DNA of 34,973 bases from Geobacter argillaceus (GCF_007830735.1 NZ_VLLN01000035.1:1-34973); one strand, 5' to 3'; shown: positions 25,028 to 33,730, counted from the stretch's first letter. Notes: a model not told the origin generated them from the sequence alone. Numbers and translations: made by a program.

Positions 25028-28018
25028 ATGGCCAACAGAATCGAAATCGCCCTCAAGGACGGGGTGCGTGACGCCCGCGGCGAGCGGGTTGCCGGAGAAA
25101 TCGCCCATTTTCTCCACCTGCCGGTGGCAGCGGTCCGGACCATTGATGTCTTTACCGTCGATGCCCCCCTCTCCCGAGCCGAACTGGAGCAGGCTGCCAG
25201 CGGCCCCCTGTGCGACCCGGTCATCCAGACCTGGAGCATCGATGCCCCCCAGGGCCACGACTTCGACTTCGCCGTCGAAGTGGGACTCCGCCCCGGCGTC
25301 ACCGACAACATCGGCCGCACTGCCCGCGAGGCGATCGAGTACCTGACCGGCCGGCCGTTCGCTGCCGGTGAGGCGGTCTACACCGCGGTCCAGTACCTGA
25401 TCAGCGGCCCTCTCACCAGTGCCGATATCGAACGAATCGCCACCGGCCTCCTCTGCAACACACTGATCCAGCGCTTCACCATCCTTTCCGCTGCCGACTT
25501 CGGTACCAACGGGGGCTTCCCGGCCACCCTGCCCAAGGTTAGCGGCGAAACAAAGGCCGAGGTCCGGGAGATCGACCTCAACGTGAGCGATGAGGAGTTG
25601 ATGCGGATCAGCAAGGATGGAGTGCTGGCCCTCACCCTGGAGGAAATGCGGATCATCCGGGACCACTACCGCGATCCGCAACTGCTGGCCGAGCGTCGCA
25701 CCGTCGGTCTTTCCGACCGGCCGACCGACGTGGAATTGGAGTGCCTGGCCCAGACCTGGTCCGAGCACTGCAAACACAAAATCTTCGCCGGCACGGTCCA
25801 GTACGAGGACGAAAACGGCACCAAACAGGAGATCAAATCCCTGTTCAAGTCGTTCATCCAGCGGACCACCAAGGATGTCCGGGAAAAACTGGGGGACAAG
25901 GACTTCTGCCTCTCGGTCTTCAAGGACAACGCCGGAGTGATCCGCTTCAACGATCAGCAGTCCCTGGTCTTCAAGGTGGAGACCCACAACTCGCCGTCGG
26001 CCCTGGACCCCTACGGCGGGGCGCTCACCGGCATCGTCGGGGTCAACCGCGACCCGTTCGGTACCGGCAAAGGGGCGAGACTGATCTTCAACACCGACGT
26101 CTTTTGCTTTGCCGACCCGTTCTATGCCAAGCCGCTCCCCTCCCGCCTGCTTCACCCCCGCCGTATTTACGAGGGTGTCGTGGAAGGAGTGGAACACGGC
26201 GGCAACAAGAGCGGCATCCCGACCGTCAACGGCTCACTGGTCTTTGATGAACGATTTGCCGGCAAACCGCTCGTCTTCTGCGGCACCGCCGGCATGATGC
26301 CGGCCGAGATAGGCGGCGAGCCGAGCTTTGAGAAGAGCATCAAGCCGGGCGACCTGATCGTCATGACCGGCGGCCGGATCGGCAAGGACGGCATCCATGG
26401 CGCCACCTTCTCCTCCGAGGAGTTGAACGAGAACTCGCCGGTGTCGGCGGTACAGATCGGCGACCCGATTACCCAGAAGCGGATGTTCGACTTCCTGATC
26501 CGGGCCAGGGACAAGGGGCTGTACCGCTTCATCACCGACAACGGCGCCGGCGGACTATCCTCTTCCATCGGCGAGATGGCGGGCGAATGCAACGGCTGCC
26601 GGATGGACCTGGCCAAGGCCCCCCTCAAGTACCCGGGTCTGGCCCCGTGGGAGATACTGATTTCCGAGGCCCAGGAGCGGATGAGCCTGGCCGTGCCGCC
26701 GGAGAAGCTCGACGAGTTCCTGGCCATGGCGAAGCGGTTCGGCTGCGAAGCCACGGTCCTTGGGGAGTTCACCGACAGCGGCACCTTCCACATCCTCTAC
26801 AACGACCGGACCGTCGCCTACCTCCCCATGTCGTTCATGCACGAGGGGCTCCCCCCCATGCAGCTCCCGGCAAAGTGGCTACCGCCGCGCCACGAAGAAC
26901 CTACCATCGAGATGAAGGGTGACTACACCGCCGACCTGTCTGCGCTTCTCGGCTCCCTCAACATCTGCTCCAAGGAGTCGGTGGTGCGGCGTTACGACCA
27001 TGAGGTGCAGGGTGGGAGCATCGTCAAGCCGTTCACCGGCATCGCCAACGACGGCCCGTCCGATGCGGCAGTTGTCCGACCGATCCTCGACTCCTGGGAA
27101 GGGGTAGTGGTGGCCCACGGTATCTGTCCCCGCTACAGCGACATCGACACCTACCACATGACCGCCAACGCCGTCGACGAGGGGTTGCGCAACTATGTAG
27201 CCACAGGAGGCTCCCTGGAGCTGGTGGCCGGCCTGGACAACTTCTGCTGGTGCGACCCGGTCCTGTCCGAAAAGACCCCGGACGGTGCCTACAAGATGGC
27301 CCAACTGGTCCGCTCCAACCAGGCGCTGTACGACATCTGCCTGGCCTATTCCCTTCCGCTCATCTCCGGCAAGGACTCCATGAAGAACGACTTCTACGAC
27401 GGCACCACCAAGATCTCCATTCCGCCGACCCTGCTCTTCTCGGTGATCGGCAAGATCGAGGATGTCCGGAAGGCGGTCACCATGGACGTGAAGCGTCCCG
27501 GTGACCTCGTCTACCTGCTGGGCAAGAGCGCCAACGAGCTCGGCGGCTCCGAATACCTGGCACTGAAAGGGGCGACCGGCAACCGGGTACCGGTGGTGAA
27601 CCCTGTCAAGGCCTACCAGCGCTACCAGGCCTATCACCGGGCGGTCATGGAAGGGACTGTCGCCTCCTGCCACGACCTGTCCGACGGCGGCCTGGCGGTA
27701 GCCGCTGCCGAGAGCGCCTTTGCCGGCGGCTGCGGCCTTAGGCTCGACCTCTCCAAAGTCCTCTGGAAGGGAGATGCCGCTGAGAAGAGCGACGTGGCCC
27801 TCCTCTTCGGCGAGTCGGCCTCCCGGCACCTGGTGACCGTCCGTCCGGAGAAGCGGGACGCCTTCGAGGCCTTCATGAGCGGCAACTGTTTCGCCGCCAT
27901 CGGCGAGGTCACCCAGGAACCGACCCTGACCATCACCGGCCTCTCAGGCAGCACCGTGGTCAAGGCGGGGCTGACTGAGCTGAAAGAGGCGTGGCAGCGC
28001 CCCTTGCGGGATCTTTAA
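25028..28018 (+). CDS. purL: Phosphoribosylformylglycinamidine synthase subunit PurL (with fused PurS-like N-terminus)
   Basis: The 996-residue protein is the FGAM synthetase subunit that converts FGAR, ATP and ammonia to FGAM. Motifs include TWSEHCKHKIFAGTV, VFKVETHNSPSALDPYGG (ATP and metal site), GVNRDPFGTGKGARL, ITDNGAGGLSSSIGEMAGE and HDLSDGGLAVAAAESAFAGG. The first 170 residues are two tandem PurS-like units (about 4-70 and 78-155), replacing the separate PurS dimer. There is no glutaminase domain, which is supplied by purQ downstream, so this is an intermediate form between small PurL and the 1300-residue fused enzyme. It starts directly after the mscS stop, using AAGGAAGG at that gene's end. 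Confidence 0.95.
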   Translation: MANRIEIALKDGVRDARGERVAGEIAHFLHLPVAAVRTIDVFTVDAPLSRAELEQAASGPLCDPVIQTWSIDAPQGHDFDFAVEVGLRPGVTDNIGRTAREAIEYLTGRPFAAGEAVYTAVQYLISGPLTSADIERIATGLLCNTLIQRFTILSAADFGTNGGFPATLPKVSGETKAEVREIDLNVSDEELMRISKDGVLALTLEEMRIIRDHYRDPQLLAERRTVGLSDRPTDVELECLAQTWSEHCKHKIFAGTVQYEDENGTKQEIKSLFKSFIQRTTKDVREKLGDKDFCLSVFKDNAGVIRFNDQQSLVFKVETHNSPSALDPYGGALTGIVGVNRDPFGTGKGARLIFNTDVFCFADPFYAKPLPSRLLHPRRIYEGVVEGVEHGGNKSGIPTVNGSLVFDERFAGKPLVFCGTAGMMPAEIGGEPSFEKSIKPGDLIVMTGGRIGKDGIHGATFSSEELNENSPVSAVQIGDPITQKRMFDFLIRARDKGLYRFITDNGAGGLSSSIGEMAGECNGCRMDLAKAPLKYPGLAPWEILISEAQERMSLAVPPEKLDEFLAMAKRFGCEATVLGEFTDSGTFHILYNDRTVAYLPMSFMHEGLPPMQLPAKWLPPRHEEPTIEMKGDYTADLSALLGSLNICSKESVVRRYDHEVQGGSIVKPFTGIANDGPSDAAVVRPILDSWEGVVVAHGICPRYSDIDTYHMTANAVDEGLRNYVATGGSLELVAGLDNFCWCDPVLSEKTPDGAYKMAQLVRSNQALYDICLAYSLPLISGKDSMKNDFYDGTTKISIPPTLLFSVIGKIEDVRKAVTMDVKRPGDLVYLLGKSANELGGSEYLALKGATGNRVPVVNPVKAYQRYQAYHRAVMEGTVASCHDLSDGGLAVAAAESAFAGGCGLRLDLSKVLWKGDAAEKSDVALLFGESASRHLVTVRPEKRDAFEAFMSGNCFAAIGEVTQEPTLTITGLSGSTVVKAGLTELKEAWQRPLRDL

Positions 28019-28025
28019 GCGAACA

Positions 28026-28130
28026 ATTCAACACGGAAGGACGCGGAACAAAGCGGATCACCACGGATTCTAGATTCAGAATAAACATCCGCGTCAATCC
28101 ATCACAAATCCGTGTCGTTCCGCGTTGAAT
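28026..28130. repeat. Palindromic intergenic repeat between purL and purQ
   Basis: The two edges are near-perfect inverted repeats: ATTCAACACGGAAGGACGCGG at 28026-28046, cited here to show its extent, and its counterpart ending GTTCCGCGTTGAAT at 28130. An inner CACGGATT/AATCCGTG pair adds a second stem. The element fills almost the whole gap between two genes that are otherwise in one operon. It resembles dispersed extragenic palindromes and would fold into a long RNA hairpin. Confidence 0.8.
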
Positions 28131-28147
28131 AACGAGGTTATCTTTAA

Positions 28148-28975
28148 ATGAAAAAAACCAGAGCAATAGTTATCACCGGCAACGGCACCAACTGCGAGGT
28201 GGAGGCGGCCCACGCCTGCCGCCTGGGCGGGTTCGACGAGGCGGTCGTCGCCCACATCGCCGAACTGCTTTCCGGCGAGATCCGCCTGGACGACTTCCAC
28301 TTCCTGAACCTGACCGGCGGCTTCCTGGACGGTGACGACCTGGGGAGCGCCAAGGCCCAGGCCAACCGCCTCAGGTACGCCAAGGTTGACGAACGGGAGG
28401 AGCACCTGCTGGACCAACTGCTCCGCTTCATCAGTGCCGGCAAGCCGATCCTCGGGGTCTGCAACGGCTTCCAGCTGATGGTCAAGATGGGGCTCCTGCC
28501 CGGCTTCGGCGGCACCACCCTGGAACAGGTGGCCACCCTCACCCACAACGATTGCGGCCGCTTCCAGGACCGCTGGGTATACCTGAAGGTCGACCCTGCC
28601 TCACCGTCCGTCTTCACCAAAGGGATCGCCAAGGGGATCTACCTGCCGATCCGCCACGGCGAAGGGAAATTCGTCACCGCTTCCCTGGAGGTCCTGGCCC
28701 GGATCGAACGGGAGAACCTGGCACCGCTCAAGTATAGCGATGCCGGCTACAAAGCTCCCACCATGGAATTTCCCCTGAACCCCAACGGTTCGGAGAACGC
28801 CATCGCCGGCATCTGCGACGCGACCGGCCGGCTCATGGGGCTCATGCCCCACCCGGAGGCTTTCGTCCACCGCACCAGCCACCCCCGCTGGACGCGGGAG
28901 GAGCTGCCGGAGGATGGAGACGGTCTGGTCCTGTTCAAGAACGCGGCAGAATACGTGAGACAAAACCTTGTCTGA
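28148..28975 (+). CDS. purQ: Phosphoribosylformylglycinamidine synthase glutaminase subunit PurQ
   Basis: The 275-residue class I glutamine amidotransferase supplies ammonia to PurL. The nucleophile Cys105 lies in ILGVCNGFQLM, and the His-Glu pair of the triad is in LMPHPEAF. The N-terminal segment AIVITGNGTNCEVE matches the GxGTNCE start of PurQ. It is about 50 residues longer than Bacillus PurQ and shows LTGGFLDGDDLGSAKAQANR where the short type has PGGFSYGD, closer to the C-terminal domain of fused PurL enzymes. It pairs with the upstream PurL, which lacks this domain. A palindromic repeat separates the two, so purQ may get its own mRNA end or processing. Confidence 0.93.
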   Translation: MKKTRAIVITGNGTNCEVEAAHACRLGGFDEAVVAHIAELLSGEIRLDDFHFLNLTGGFLDGDDLGSAKAQANRLRYAKVDEREEHLLDQLLRFISAGKPILGVCNGFQLMVKMGLLPGFGGTTLEQVATLTHNDCGRFQDRWVYLKVDPASPSVFTKGIAKGIYLPIRHGEGKFVTASLEVLARIERENLAPLKYSDAGYKAPTMEFPLNPNGSENAIAGICDATGRLMGLMPHPEAFVHRTSHPRWTREELPEDGDGLVLFKNAAEYVRQNLV

Positions 28976-29012
28976 TCCGTTCCTCACCGATGTACAGCAA
29001 CGTGGAGACCTT

Positions 29013-30431
29013 ATGAATTTTTCACGCCCAGAAGAAGAGTGCGGCATCTTCGGCATCTTCAACCACCAGGAGGCGTCAAACCTCACCTACCTCGGCCTGT
29101 ACGCCCTCCAGCACCGGGGCCAGGAAGCATGCGGCATCGTCTCCTCCGACGGCACAACCCTCCATACCCATAAGGCGATGGGGCTGGTGGCCGATGTCTT
29201 CGGCAACCAGGAGATCTTCCAGAAGTTGCCGGGACGCTCCGCCATCGGCCATGTCCGCTACTCCACCGCCGGCTCCTCCGTCATCAAGAACACCCAGCCG
29301 ATCATGGTGGAGTACTCCCGCGGCGCCATCGCCGTGGCCCACAACGGCAACATCGTCAATGCCCAGCTGATCCGGGACGAACTGGAGGCCTACGGTTCCA
29401 TCTTCCAGACCTCCATGGACACCGAAATCATCGTTCACCTGCTGGCCACCTCCAAGAACAACTCCCTGGTGGATCGGATCACCGGCGCCCTTGAGCGGAT
29501 CGAGGGGGCCTACTGCCTCCTGTTCCTGACAGAAAGCCGGATGATCGCGGTCCGCGACCCGTACGGCTTTCGCCCGCTGTGCCTGGGCAAGCTGGGCGAG
29601 TCCTACGTGGTCGCCTCGGAGAGCTGTGCCCTGGACCTGATCGAGGCCGAGCTCATCCGGGAGATCGAGCCGGGCGAAATGATCGTGATCAACAAGAACG
29701 GCATCACCTCCCACTTTCCCTGGAAAAAGGTGACGCCGACCCCCTGCATCTTCGAGTTTGTCTACTTCGCCCGCCCCGACTCCTACATCTTCGGCAGGAA
29801 CGTCTACATGGTTCGCAAGGAGATGGGGCGCCAGCTGGCGAGGGAGCACGGCGTGGAGGCCGATGTGGTCATCGCGGTTCCCGATTCCGGGGTACCGGCT
29901 GCCATGGGGTATGCCGAGGAGGCAGGTATCCGCTTCGAGCTGGGGTTGATCCGCAACCACTACGTGGGGCGAACCTTTATCGAGCCCCAGCAGGCGATCC
30001 GCCACTTCGGCGTCAAGATCAAGCTGAATCCGGTCAGGGAGGTGCTTGAAGGGAAACGGGTGGTGGTCATCGACGATTCCATCGTCCGGGGCACCACCTC
30101 CCGCAAGATCGTCAAGATGGTACGAAACGCCGGCGCCAAAGAGGTGCACATGCGCATCTCCTCTCCACCCACCAGCTACCCCTGCTACTACGGCATCGAC
30201 ACCCCCAACCGCAAAGAGCTGATCTCCGCCTCCCACACCATCGACGAGATCCGCCGCTACATCACCGCCGACAGCCTTGGCTATCTCTCCCACAACGGCC
30301 TGATCCAGTCGGTCGGCCCGGAGAACACCGCCCACTGCAAGGCCTGTTTCTCCGGCGATTACCCCATCAGGTTTCCCAACATGGGGATCGATCCGCAGAT
30401 GGACCTATTTGATAAGGAGTATGTAAAATGA
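29013..30431 (+). CDS. purF: Amidophosphoribosyltransferase
   Basis: The 472-residue enzyme catalyses the first committed step of purine synthesis (PRPP plus glutamine to phosphoribosylamine). The start at 29013 leaves a nine-residue propeptide before the N-terminal nucleophile Cys10 in EECGIFGIFNHQE. The PRPP-binding loop is VVVIDDSIVRGTTSRKI. Cysteines in TPCIFEFVYFARPDS, SYPCYYGIDTPN and HCKACFSGDYP match the 4Fe-4S ligands of the Bacillus-type, oxygen-sensitive enzyme, fitting an anaerobe. GGAG lies 7 bases before the start. The longer frame from 28968 overlaps the purQ end and adds no conserved residues. It overlaps pyrE by four bases. Confidence 0.96.
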   Translation: MNFSRPEEECGIFGIFNHQEASNLTYLGLYALQHRGQEACGIVSSDGTTLHTHKAMGLVADVFGNQEIFQKLPGRSAIGHVRYSTAGSSVIKNTQPIMVEYSRGAIAVAHNGNIVNAQLIRDELEAYGSIFQTSMDTEIIVHLLATSKNNSLVDRITGALERIEGAYCLLFLTESRMIAVRDPYGFRPLCLGKLGESYVVASESCALDLIEAELIREIEPGEMIVINKNGITSHFPWKKVTPTPCIFEFVYFARPDSYIFGRNVYMVRKEMGRQLAREHGVEADVVIAVPDSGVPAAMGYAEEAGIRFELGLIRNHYVGRTFIEPQQAIRHFGVKIKLNPVREVLEGKRVVVIDDSIVRGTTSRKIVKMVRNAGAKEVHMRISSPPTSYPCYYGIDTPNRKELISASHTIDEIRRYITADSLGYLSHNGLIQSVGPENTAHCKACFSGDYPIRFPNMGIDPQMDLFDKEYVK

Positions 30432-30979
30432 CCGATCGGGAACGACTGAAGCAGATCATCCTGGAACTCTCCTACGAGAAGCGCAGAGTGACCCTCGCCT
30501 CCGGGCGGGAGAGCGACTTCTACTTCGACGGCAAGCAGACCACCCTCCACGCAGAAGGCGGGCTCCTGGTCGGCAGGCTCTTCTTTGATGCGATCAAGGA
30601 CGTTGCCGGCGTTCAGGCCGTGGGCGGGATCACCCTCGGTGCCGACCCCATCGCCACCGCCACCTCCATTGCCGCCCATCTGGCGGGTAAACCGCTCCAT
30701 GCCTTCATCATCCGCAAGGAGCCGAAGGGGCACGGCACCGGCCAGTGGCTGGAGGGGCGCAAGAACCTCCCCCCCGGCACCAGGGTCGTCATCGTCGAGG
30801 ACGTGGTCACCACCGGCGGTTCCTCCATGAAGGCGGTGAACCGGGCCAAGGAAGAAGGGCTGGACGTGCTCGGCATCGTCTCCCTGGTGGACCGTGAAGA
30901 AGGGGGCCGGGAGAACATCGAGAAGGAAGGCTACTGGCTGAAGGCAATCTTCACCAAAGGCGAGCTGGTGGGGGAGTAG
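30428..30979 (+). CDS. pyrE: Orotate phosphoribosyltransferase
   Basis: The 183-residue protein joins orotate and PRPP to make OMP in pyrimidine synthesis. The PRPP motif VVIVEDVVTTGGSSMKAV is present, with VGGITLGADPIATA, FIIRKEPKGHGTGQWLEG (flexible catalytic loop) and an N-terminal RVTLASGRESDFYFDGKQTT, all typical of PyrE. Its ATG overlaps the purF stop (ATGA), so translation is coupled. Placing a pyrimidine gene at the end of a purine operon would balance the two nucleotide pathways. An intrinsic terminator lies about 50 bases downstream. Confidence 0.95.
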   Translation: MTDRERLKQIILELSYEKRRVTLASGRESDFYFDGKQTTLHAEGGLLVGRLFFDAIKDVAGVQAVGGITLGADPIATATSIAAHLAGKPLHAFIIRKEPKGHGTGQWLEGRKNLPPGTRVVIVEDVVTTGGSSMKAVNRAKEEGLDVLGIVSLVDREEGGRENIEKEGYWLKAIFTKGELVGE

Positions 30980-31027
30980 ACCCTTGCTCCATAGGTAGTT
31001 GCAAAAAAAATCCTGATAAGCGACCCA

Positions 31028-31050
31028 CGCCCCATCTGGGGGCGAATTTT
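31028..31050 (+). terminator. Intrinsic terminator after pyrE
   Basis: CGCCCC-ATCTG-GGGGCG is followed by AATTTT on the plus strand, 49 bases after the pyrE stop, and would end the purine/pyrimidine operon. Confidence 0.75.
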
Positions 31051-31125
31051 CATAGAGTAACTTGAGATTCACCTCATGGTTGGCTATCTTAATGATGGCA
31101 GCCAGGATGAGGAGGCCGAATCGCC

Positions 31126-31170
31126 ATTGGTGCTTTGTGCCCGTTGATCAGCGTGGTCCGGGAGCTGGCG
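31126..31170 (+). repeat. 45-bp repeat, copy near the truncated prsK (inverted relative to 34929-34973)
   Basis: The segment containing GTGCCCGTTGATCAGCGTGG and ending GGGAGCTGGCG matches the reverse complement of 34929-34973 with about five mismatches over 45 bases. The other copy lies upstream of an IS110-type transposase fragment, so both may be pieces of that element's non-coding end. This copy stops 10 bases before the prsK-like stop codon. Confidence 0.75.
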
Positions 31171-31180
31171 GAGTTACCAG

Positions 31181-31954
31181 TCACGGCTTTTTAAGCCACA
31201 CGGTGAAAACAGTCCCCTTCCCCACCTCGCTCTGTACCTCCAGCCTCCCGCCATGGGCCTCCACGATCTGCCGCGACTGGTAGAGCCCGATGCCCAGCCC
31301 TTTCTTCTTGGTAGTGGCAAACGGCTTAAAGAGCTCCCGGCGTATGTAGTCTGCAGACATCCCGCTTCCATGATCGACGACCCTGATGTGGGGTGCTCCG
31401 ACCATCGCCACCTCGACGGCAACTTGGCTCCCGTCCGGCGAGGCCTCCACGGCATTAAGCAGGAGATTCAGAAGCACCTTCTGCAACTCCTCGGCATCGA
31501 CCTTGACCACCAGCGGCTCGCCCCCGACGGTCACCCGATCGGCCGGCAGGAATGCCATTGCCCTGCGAACCACGGTCTTCAGATCTACCGGCTGCAGATT
31601 GAGCAGTTCCTTCTCACCCAGGTTCTTCAGCCGGCCGATCAGCCCCTGCATCTTGTTCACCGTGTTGTCGAGAGAGCGGAGCATATCCTGCTGGAAATCG
31701 GGATTATCGATGTAATGACGGGCGTTGTTGCCGGGGATGAGCGCCTCTGCGTAAAGCGACCACTTTTCCCAGTAGTTGAACAGCTCTGACTGAAGGAACA
31801 ACCGAAGAGTGAAAGTTTCAAGGAGGGCAGTGACCAGCAGCGCGACGCATATGGAGAAGGTCGACAAGGAGCGCTCGCACCTTGAGCAGGGCATCCAGAA
31901 CGAGAACAATATGGCGACCGCAATGACGGCTATGGAGAGAGTAGTCTGAACCAT
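31181..31954 (-). CDS. PrsK-like PEP-CTERM system histidine kinase with large internal deletion
   Basis: The 257-residue frame joins two parts of a PrsK-type kinase. Residues 1-75 match the membrane N-terminus, with two hydrophobic spans and LFNYWEKWSLYAEALIPG. Residues 76-257 match the end of the dimerisation region and the ATPase domain: HYIDNPDFQQDMLRSLDNTV, the N box LLNLLLNAVEAS, DHGSGM and KKKGLGIGL. A full PrsK has about 650-700 residues; the remaining membrane helices, GAF domain and the H box with the phospho-acceptor His are missing. The fusion is in frame, with the join near position 31729. It cannot autophosphorylate in the usual way and is probably a decaying gene. No PrsR regulator is seen. 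It follows epsI by 97 bases. Confidence 0.75.
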   Translation of the reverse strand: MVQTTLSIAVIAVAILFSFWMPCSRCERSLSTFSICVALLVTALLETFTLRLFLQSELFNYWEKWSLYAEALIPGNNARHYIDNPDFQQDMLRSLDNTVNKMQGLIGRLKNLGEKELLNLQPVDLKTVVRRAMAFLPADRVTVGGEPLVVKVDAEELQKVLLNLLLNAVEASPDGSQVAVEVAMVGAPHIRVVDHGSGMSADYIRRELFKPFATTKKKGLGIGLYQSRQIVEAHGGRLEVQSEVGKGTVFTVWLKKP

Positions 31955-32051
31955 TCAAATCCGTGATGGGTGATGGTGACTCGATTACTGCAACAATTCC
32001 CGTCCAACACGCCCGCTTTTCCCAGCCCCGAGCCCAGAGCAGGTTCAGTGC

Positions 32052-32684
32052 CTATGCCGGCAGAAAAGCACGGATGACCGAATGAAAATCGCGAATGAAC
32101 TGTTCGCCAACAGCACGAGCCCTTGCCTCATCGGCCTCGAACGGCACCGATATCCGGACGAACGTCGAATCGCGGCGGCGATAAAGAAAGGAATTGGCGA
32201 TCTCGGCTGCCTTGAGGGAGTACTCATCGGAAAGGGAACGATCCCGCACCTGGAACCAGTAGAGGAACATCTCTTTGCTCTCCCCTTTCTGATAAATAGC
32301 GCGCACCAGGTTGATCCGTTCCGTGCCAACCATCAAAGTATCTCGCCGGGTGGAAACCTCGTACCAGCCACTTCCCGGCAGGCAGTGTTTGGGAGAATGG
32401 ATGCCGCCGCTCTCCTTGCCGCCACCGTGGTAGCCTATGTACAGCCCGACCTTTGAACCGTCGTTGCTTCCGTACTGACGGGCTATGTAGTCTGTGGGCT
32501 TCAGCACGTTGAGCACATTCTCGCTGAACTCCGTCTGAGAGGTCATCCGCCACGGGCCGGTCTGCACCGGAAACTCGCTGAACGGCTTATTGGTCGGCAC
32601 CGTGACGTCAGCATGAAGGTTGATGTAGAGTCCGACAACCGCCAATAGCAGATACACAATGAAGAAATGCGTCTTACCAATCAT
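32052..32684 (-). CDS. epsI: Exosortase-associated protein EpsI
   Basis: The 210-residue protein has one N-terminal membrane helix (about 5-24, HFFIVYLLLAVVGLYINLHA), followed by an extracytoplasmic EpsI domain. Family-like segments are KPFSEFPVQTGPWRMTS, VGLYIGYHGGGKESGGIHSP, KHCLPGSGWYEVS, and FLYWFQVRDRSLSDEYSLKA. EpsI proteins accompany or are fused to exosortases and often lie in exopolysaccharide loci; their exact task is not settled. The ATG at 32684 overlaps the exosortase stop (ATGA) and has AGGAGGGTGGGG upstream, so the longer frame from 32882 inside the exosortase gene is rejected. Confidence 0.9.
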   Translation of the reverse strand: MIGKTHFFIVYLLLAVVGLYINLHADVTVPTNKPFSEFPVQTGPWRMTSQTEFSENVLNVLKPTDYIARQYGSNDGSKVGLYIGYHGGGKESGGIHSPKHCLPGSGWYEVSTRRDTLMVGTERINLVRAIYQKGESKEMFLYWFQVRDRSLSDEYSLKAAEIANSFLYRRRDSTFVRISVPFEADEARARAVGEQFIRDFHSVIRAFLPA

Positions 32685-33520
32685 CGCCCCACCCTCCTGA
32701 GCAGCGCCCCTTCGGCAACAAGAAGCGCCAAGGCCAAGGCGAAAACGGCCAGGCCGGCGAATTCGTGAAAGAATCCTTCGGCTGCCTTGGCCCCCCACCA
32801 CTGGGCCAGGATGCCGGTAACGATTACCCGCATGGCATTGGTGACGATGGCGATCGGCACGGCCGACACGATCAGGACCCACCGTTTTAGGTTTGAGGTC
32901 TGGATGAAGAAGGCGTAGGCCACGGCGAGGGCAAGGAGCGACATGAGGGAACGGGTGCCGCTGCAGGCATCGGCTACCTCCAGGGTGGTGGTGGGGAGCA
33001 TGATGATGTTGCCCTCCCGCACCACTGCCACGCCGATCATCTTCATGAACGCGACGGATGCCTTGGTGATGAACAGTTTGAGCGGAAAGGCCACCGCGTC
33101 GTAGATGATGTAGGGGATGGGGACCATAAAGATGAGATAACCGAGCGGCAGGGCCATCTCCTTCAGCACCTCCCGGCCGAACCAGTAGAGGACCATACCG
33201 ATGAGGAGGACGATCAAGGAGGAGCGCATGGTGAAGTATTCGGTGCCAAGCCAGGCAACGGTAAGCTGGAGAAGACCGAGGATAATCACGGCCAGGCCGA
33301 GGCCGTCCGGCTTCACGATGCGATCTTTAAGATCAGACCAACGCTGCCAGAGGAAATAACCGGCGATGATCGGCACCAGGAAGCCGTGGGAGTAGTTGTC
33401 GTCCTCATACCACCAATGGACCATCTCCGGTACGATTCGATAGTAGGTAGCAACCAGAAGAAGGATGGCCACCACCAGGTACAGTTGTCGAGCTTTCAGT
33501 TCTTGAGAGAATGTTGTCAA
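32681..33520 (-). CDS. xrt: Exosortase (membrane transpeptidase of the PEP-CTERM type)
   Basis: The 279-residue protein has about eight membrane helices. The catalytic triad of the family is visible: Cys186 in EVADACSGTRSL, Arg231 in TNAMRVIVTG, and His252 in FFHEFAGLAVF. MVPIPYIIYDAVAFPLKLF and MRSSLIVLLIGMVLYWFGR also fit. Exosortases are thought to cut the C-terminal sorting signal of PEP-CTERM-type secreted proteins, in species that also make exopolysaccharide. The start is TTG 33520 with GAGGAG 6 bases upstream. The gene overlaps epsI by four bases. The subtype cannot be fixed by eye; the PrsK-like gene downstream suggests the XrtA/EpsH group. No substrate gene with a PEP-CTERM tail was found in the window. 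Confidence 0.92.
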   Translation of the reverse strand: MTTFSQELKARQLYLVVAILLLVATYYRIVPEMVHWWYEDDNYSHGFLVPIIAGYFLWQRWSDLKDRIVKPDGLGLAVIILGLLQLTVAWLGTEYFTMRSSLIVLLIGMVLYWFGREVLKEMALPLGYLIFMVPIPYIIYDAVAFPLKLFITKASVAFMKMIGVAVVREGNIIMLPTTTLEVADACSGTRSLMSLLALAVAYAFFIQTSNLKRWVLIVSAVPIAIVTNAMRVIVTGILAQWWGAKAAEGFFHEFAGLAVFALALALLVAEGALLRRVGR

Positions 33521-33730
33521 AAAACTCTCCTCACAATAAGATCGTTATTACGCTGCCCAATGCCAGGCCCCAAAGATGCCCATGAGGTTGCCTGCCAAAA
33601 AATATATCGACGAATCATAACAGAAATAATCATCAGCTGGCCTGTGGCCATCTATCTGCTACAATCACCATGAAAAACTATATCTGGCGCCTGACGATTC
33701 CCATGCGTTAATGGAAAACCGAGATTCACC

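Noticed and set aside
23930-26197. 755-codon open frame on the minus strand
   Set aside because: It is antisense to purB, mscS and purL, all of which carry clear family motifs. The composition (Gly/Asp/Val/His rich) is typical of a shadow frame.
30359-31072. 237-codon minus-strand frame across pyrE and its terminator
   Set aside because: It is antisense to pyrE and reads through the intrinsic terminator; no family motif is seen.
32685-32882. 66-residue N-terminal extension of EpsI
   Set aside because: It lies inside the conserved exosortase coding region in another frame. The ATG at 32684 overlaps the exosortase stop and has a strong ribosome-binding site.
33521-33730. Possible second GEMM riboswitch upstream of the exosortase or the TIGR03790-like gene
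   Set aside because: Both strands were read for the GGGACG-N-AAAGCC core and GNRA stem and neither is present. The region has no other clear signal.
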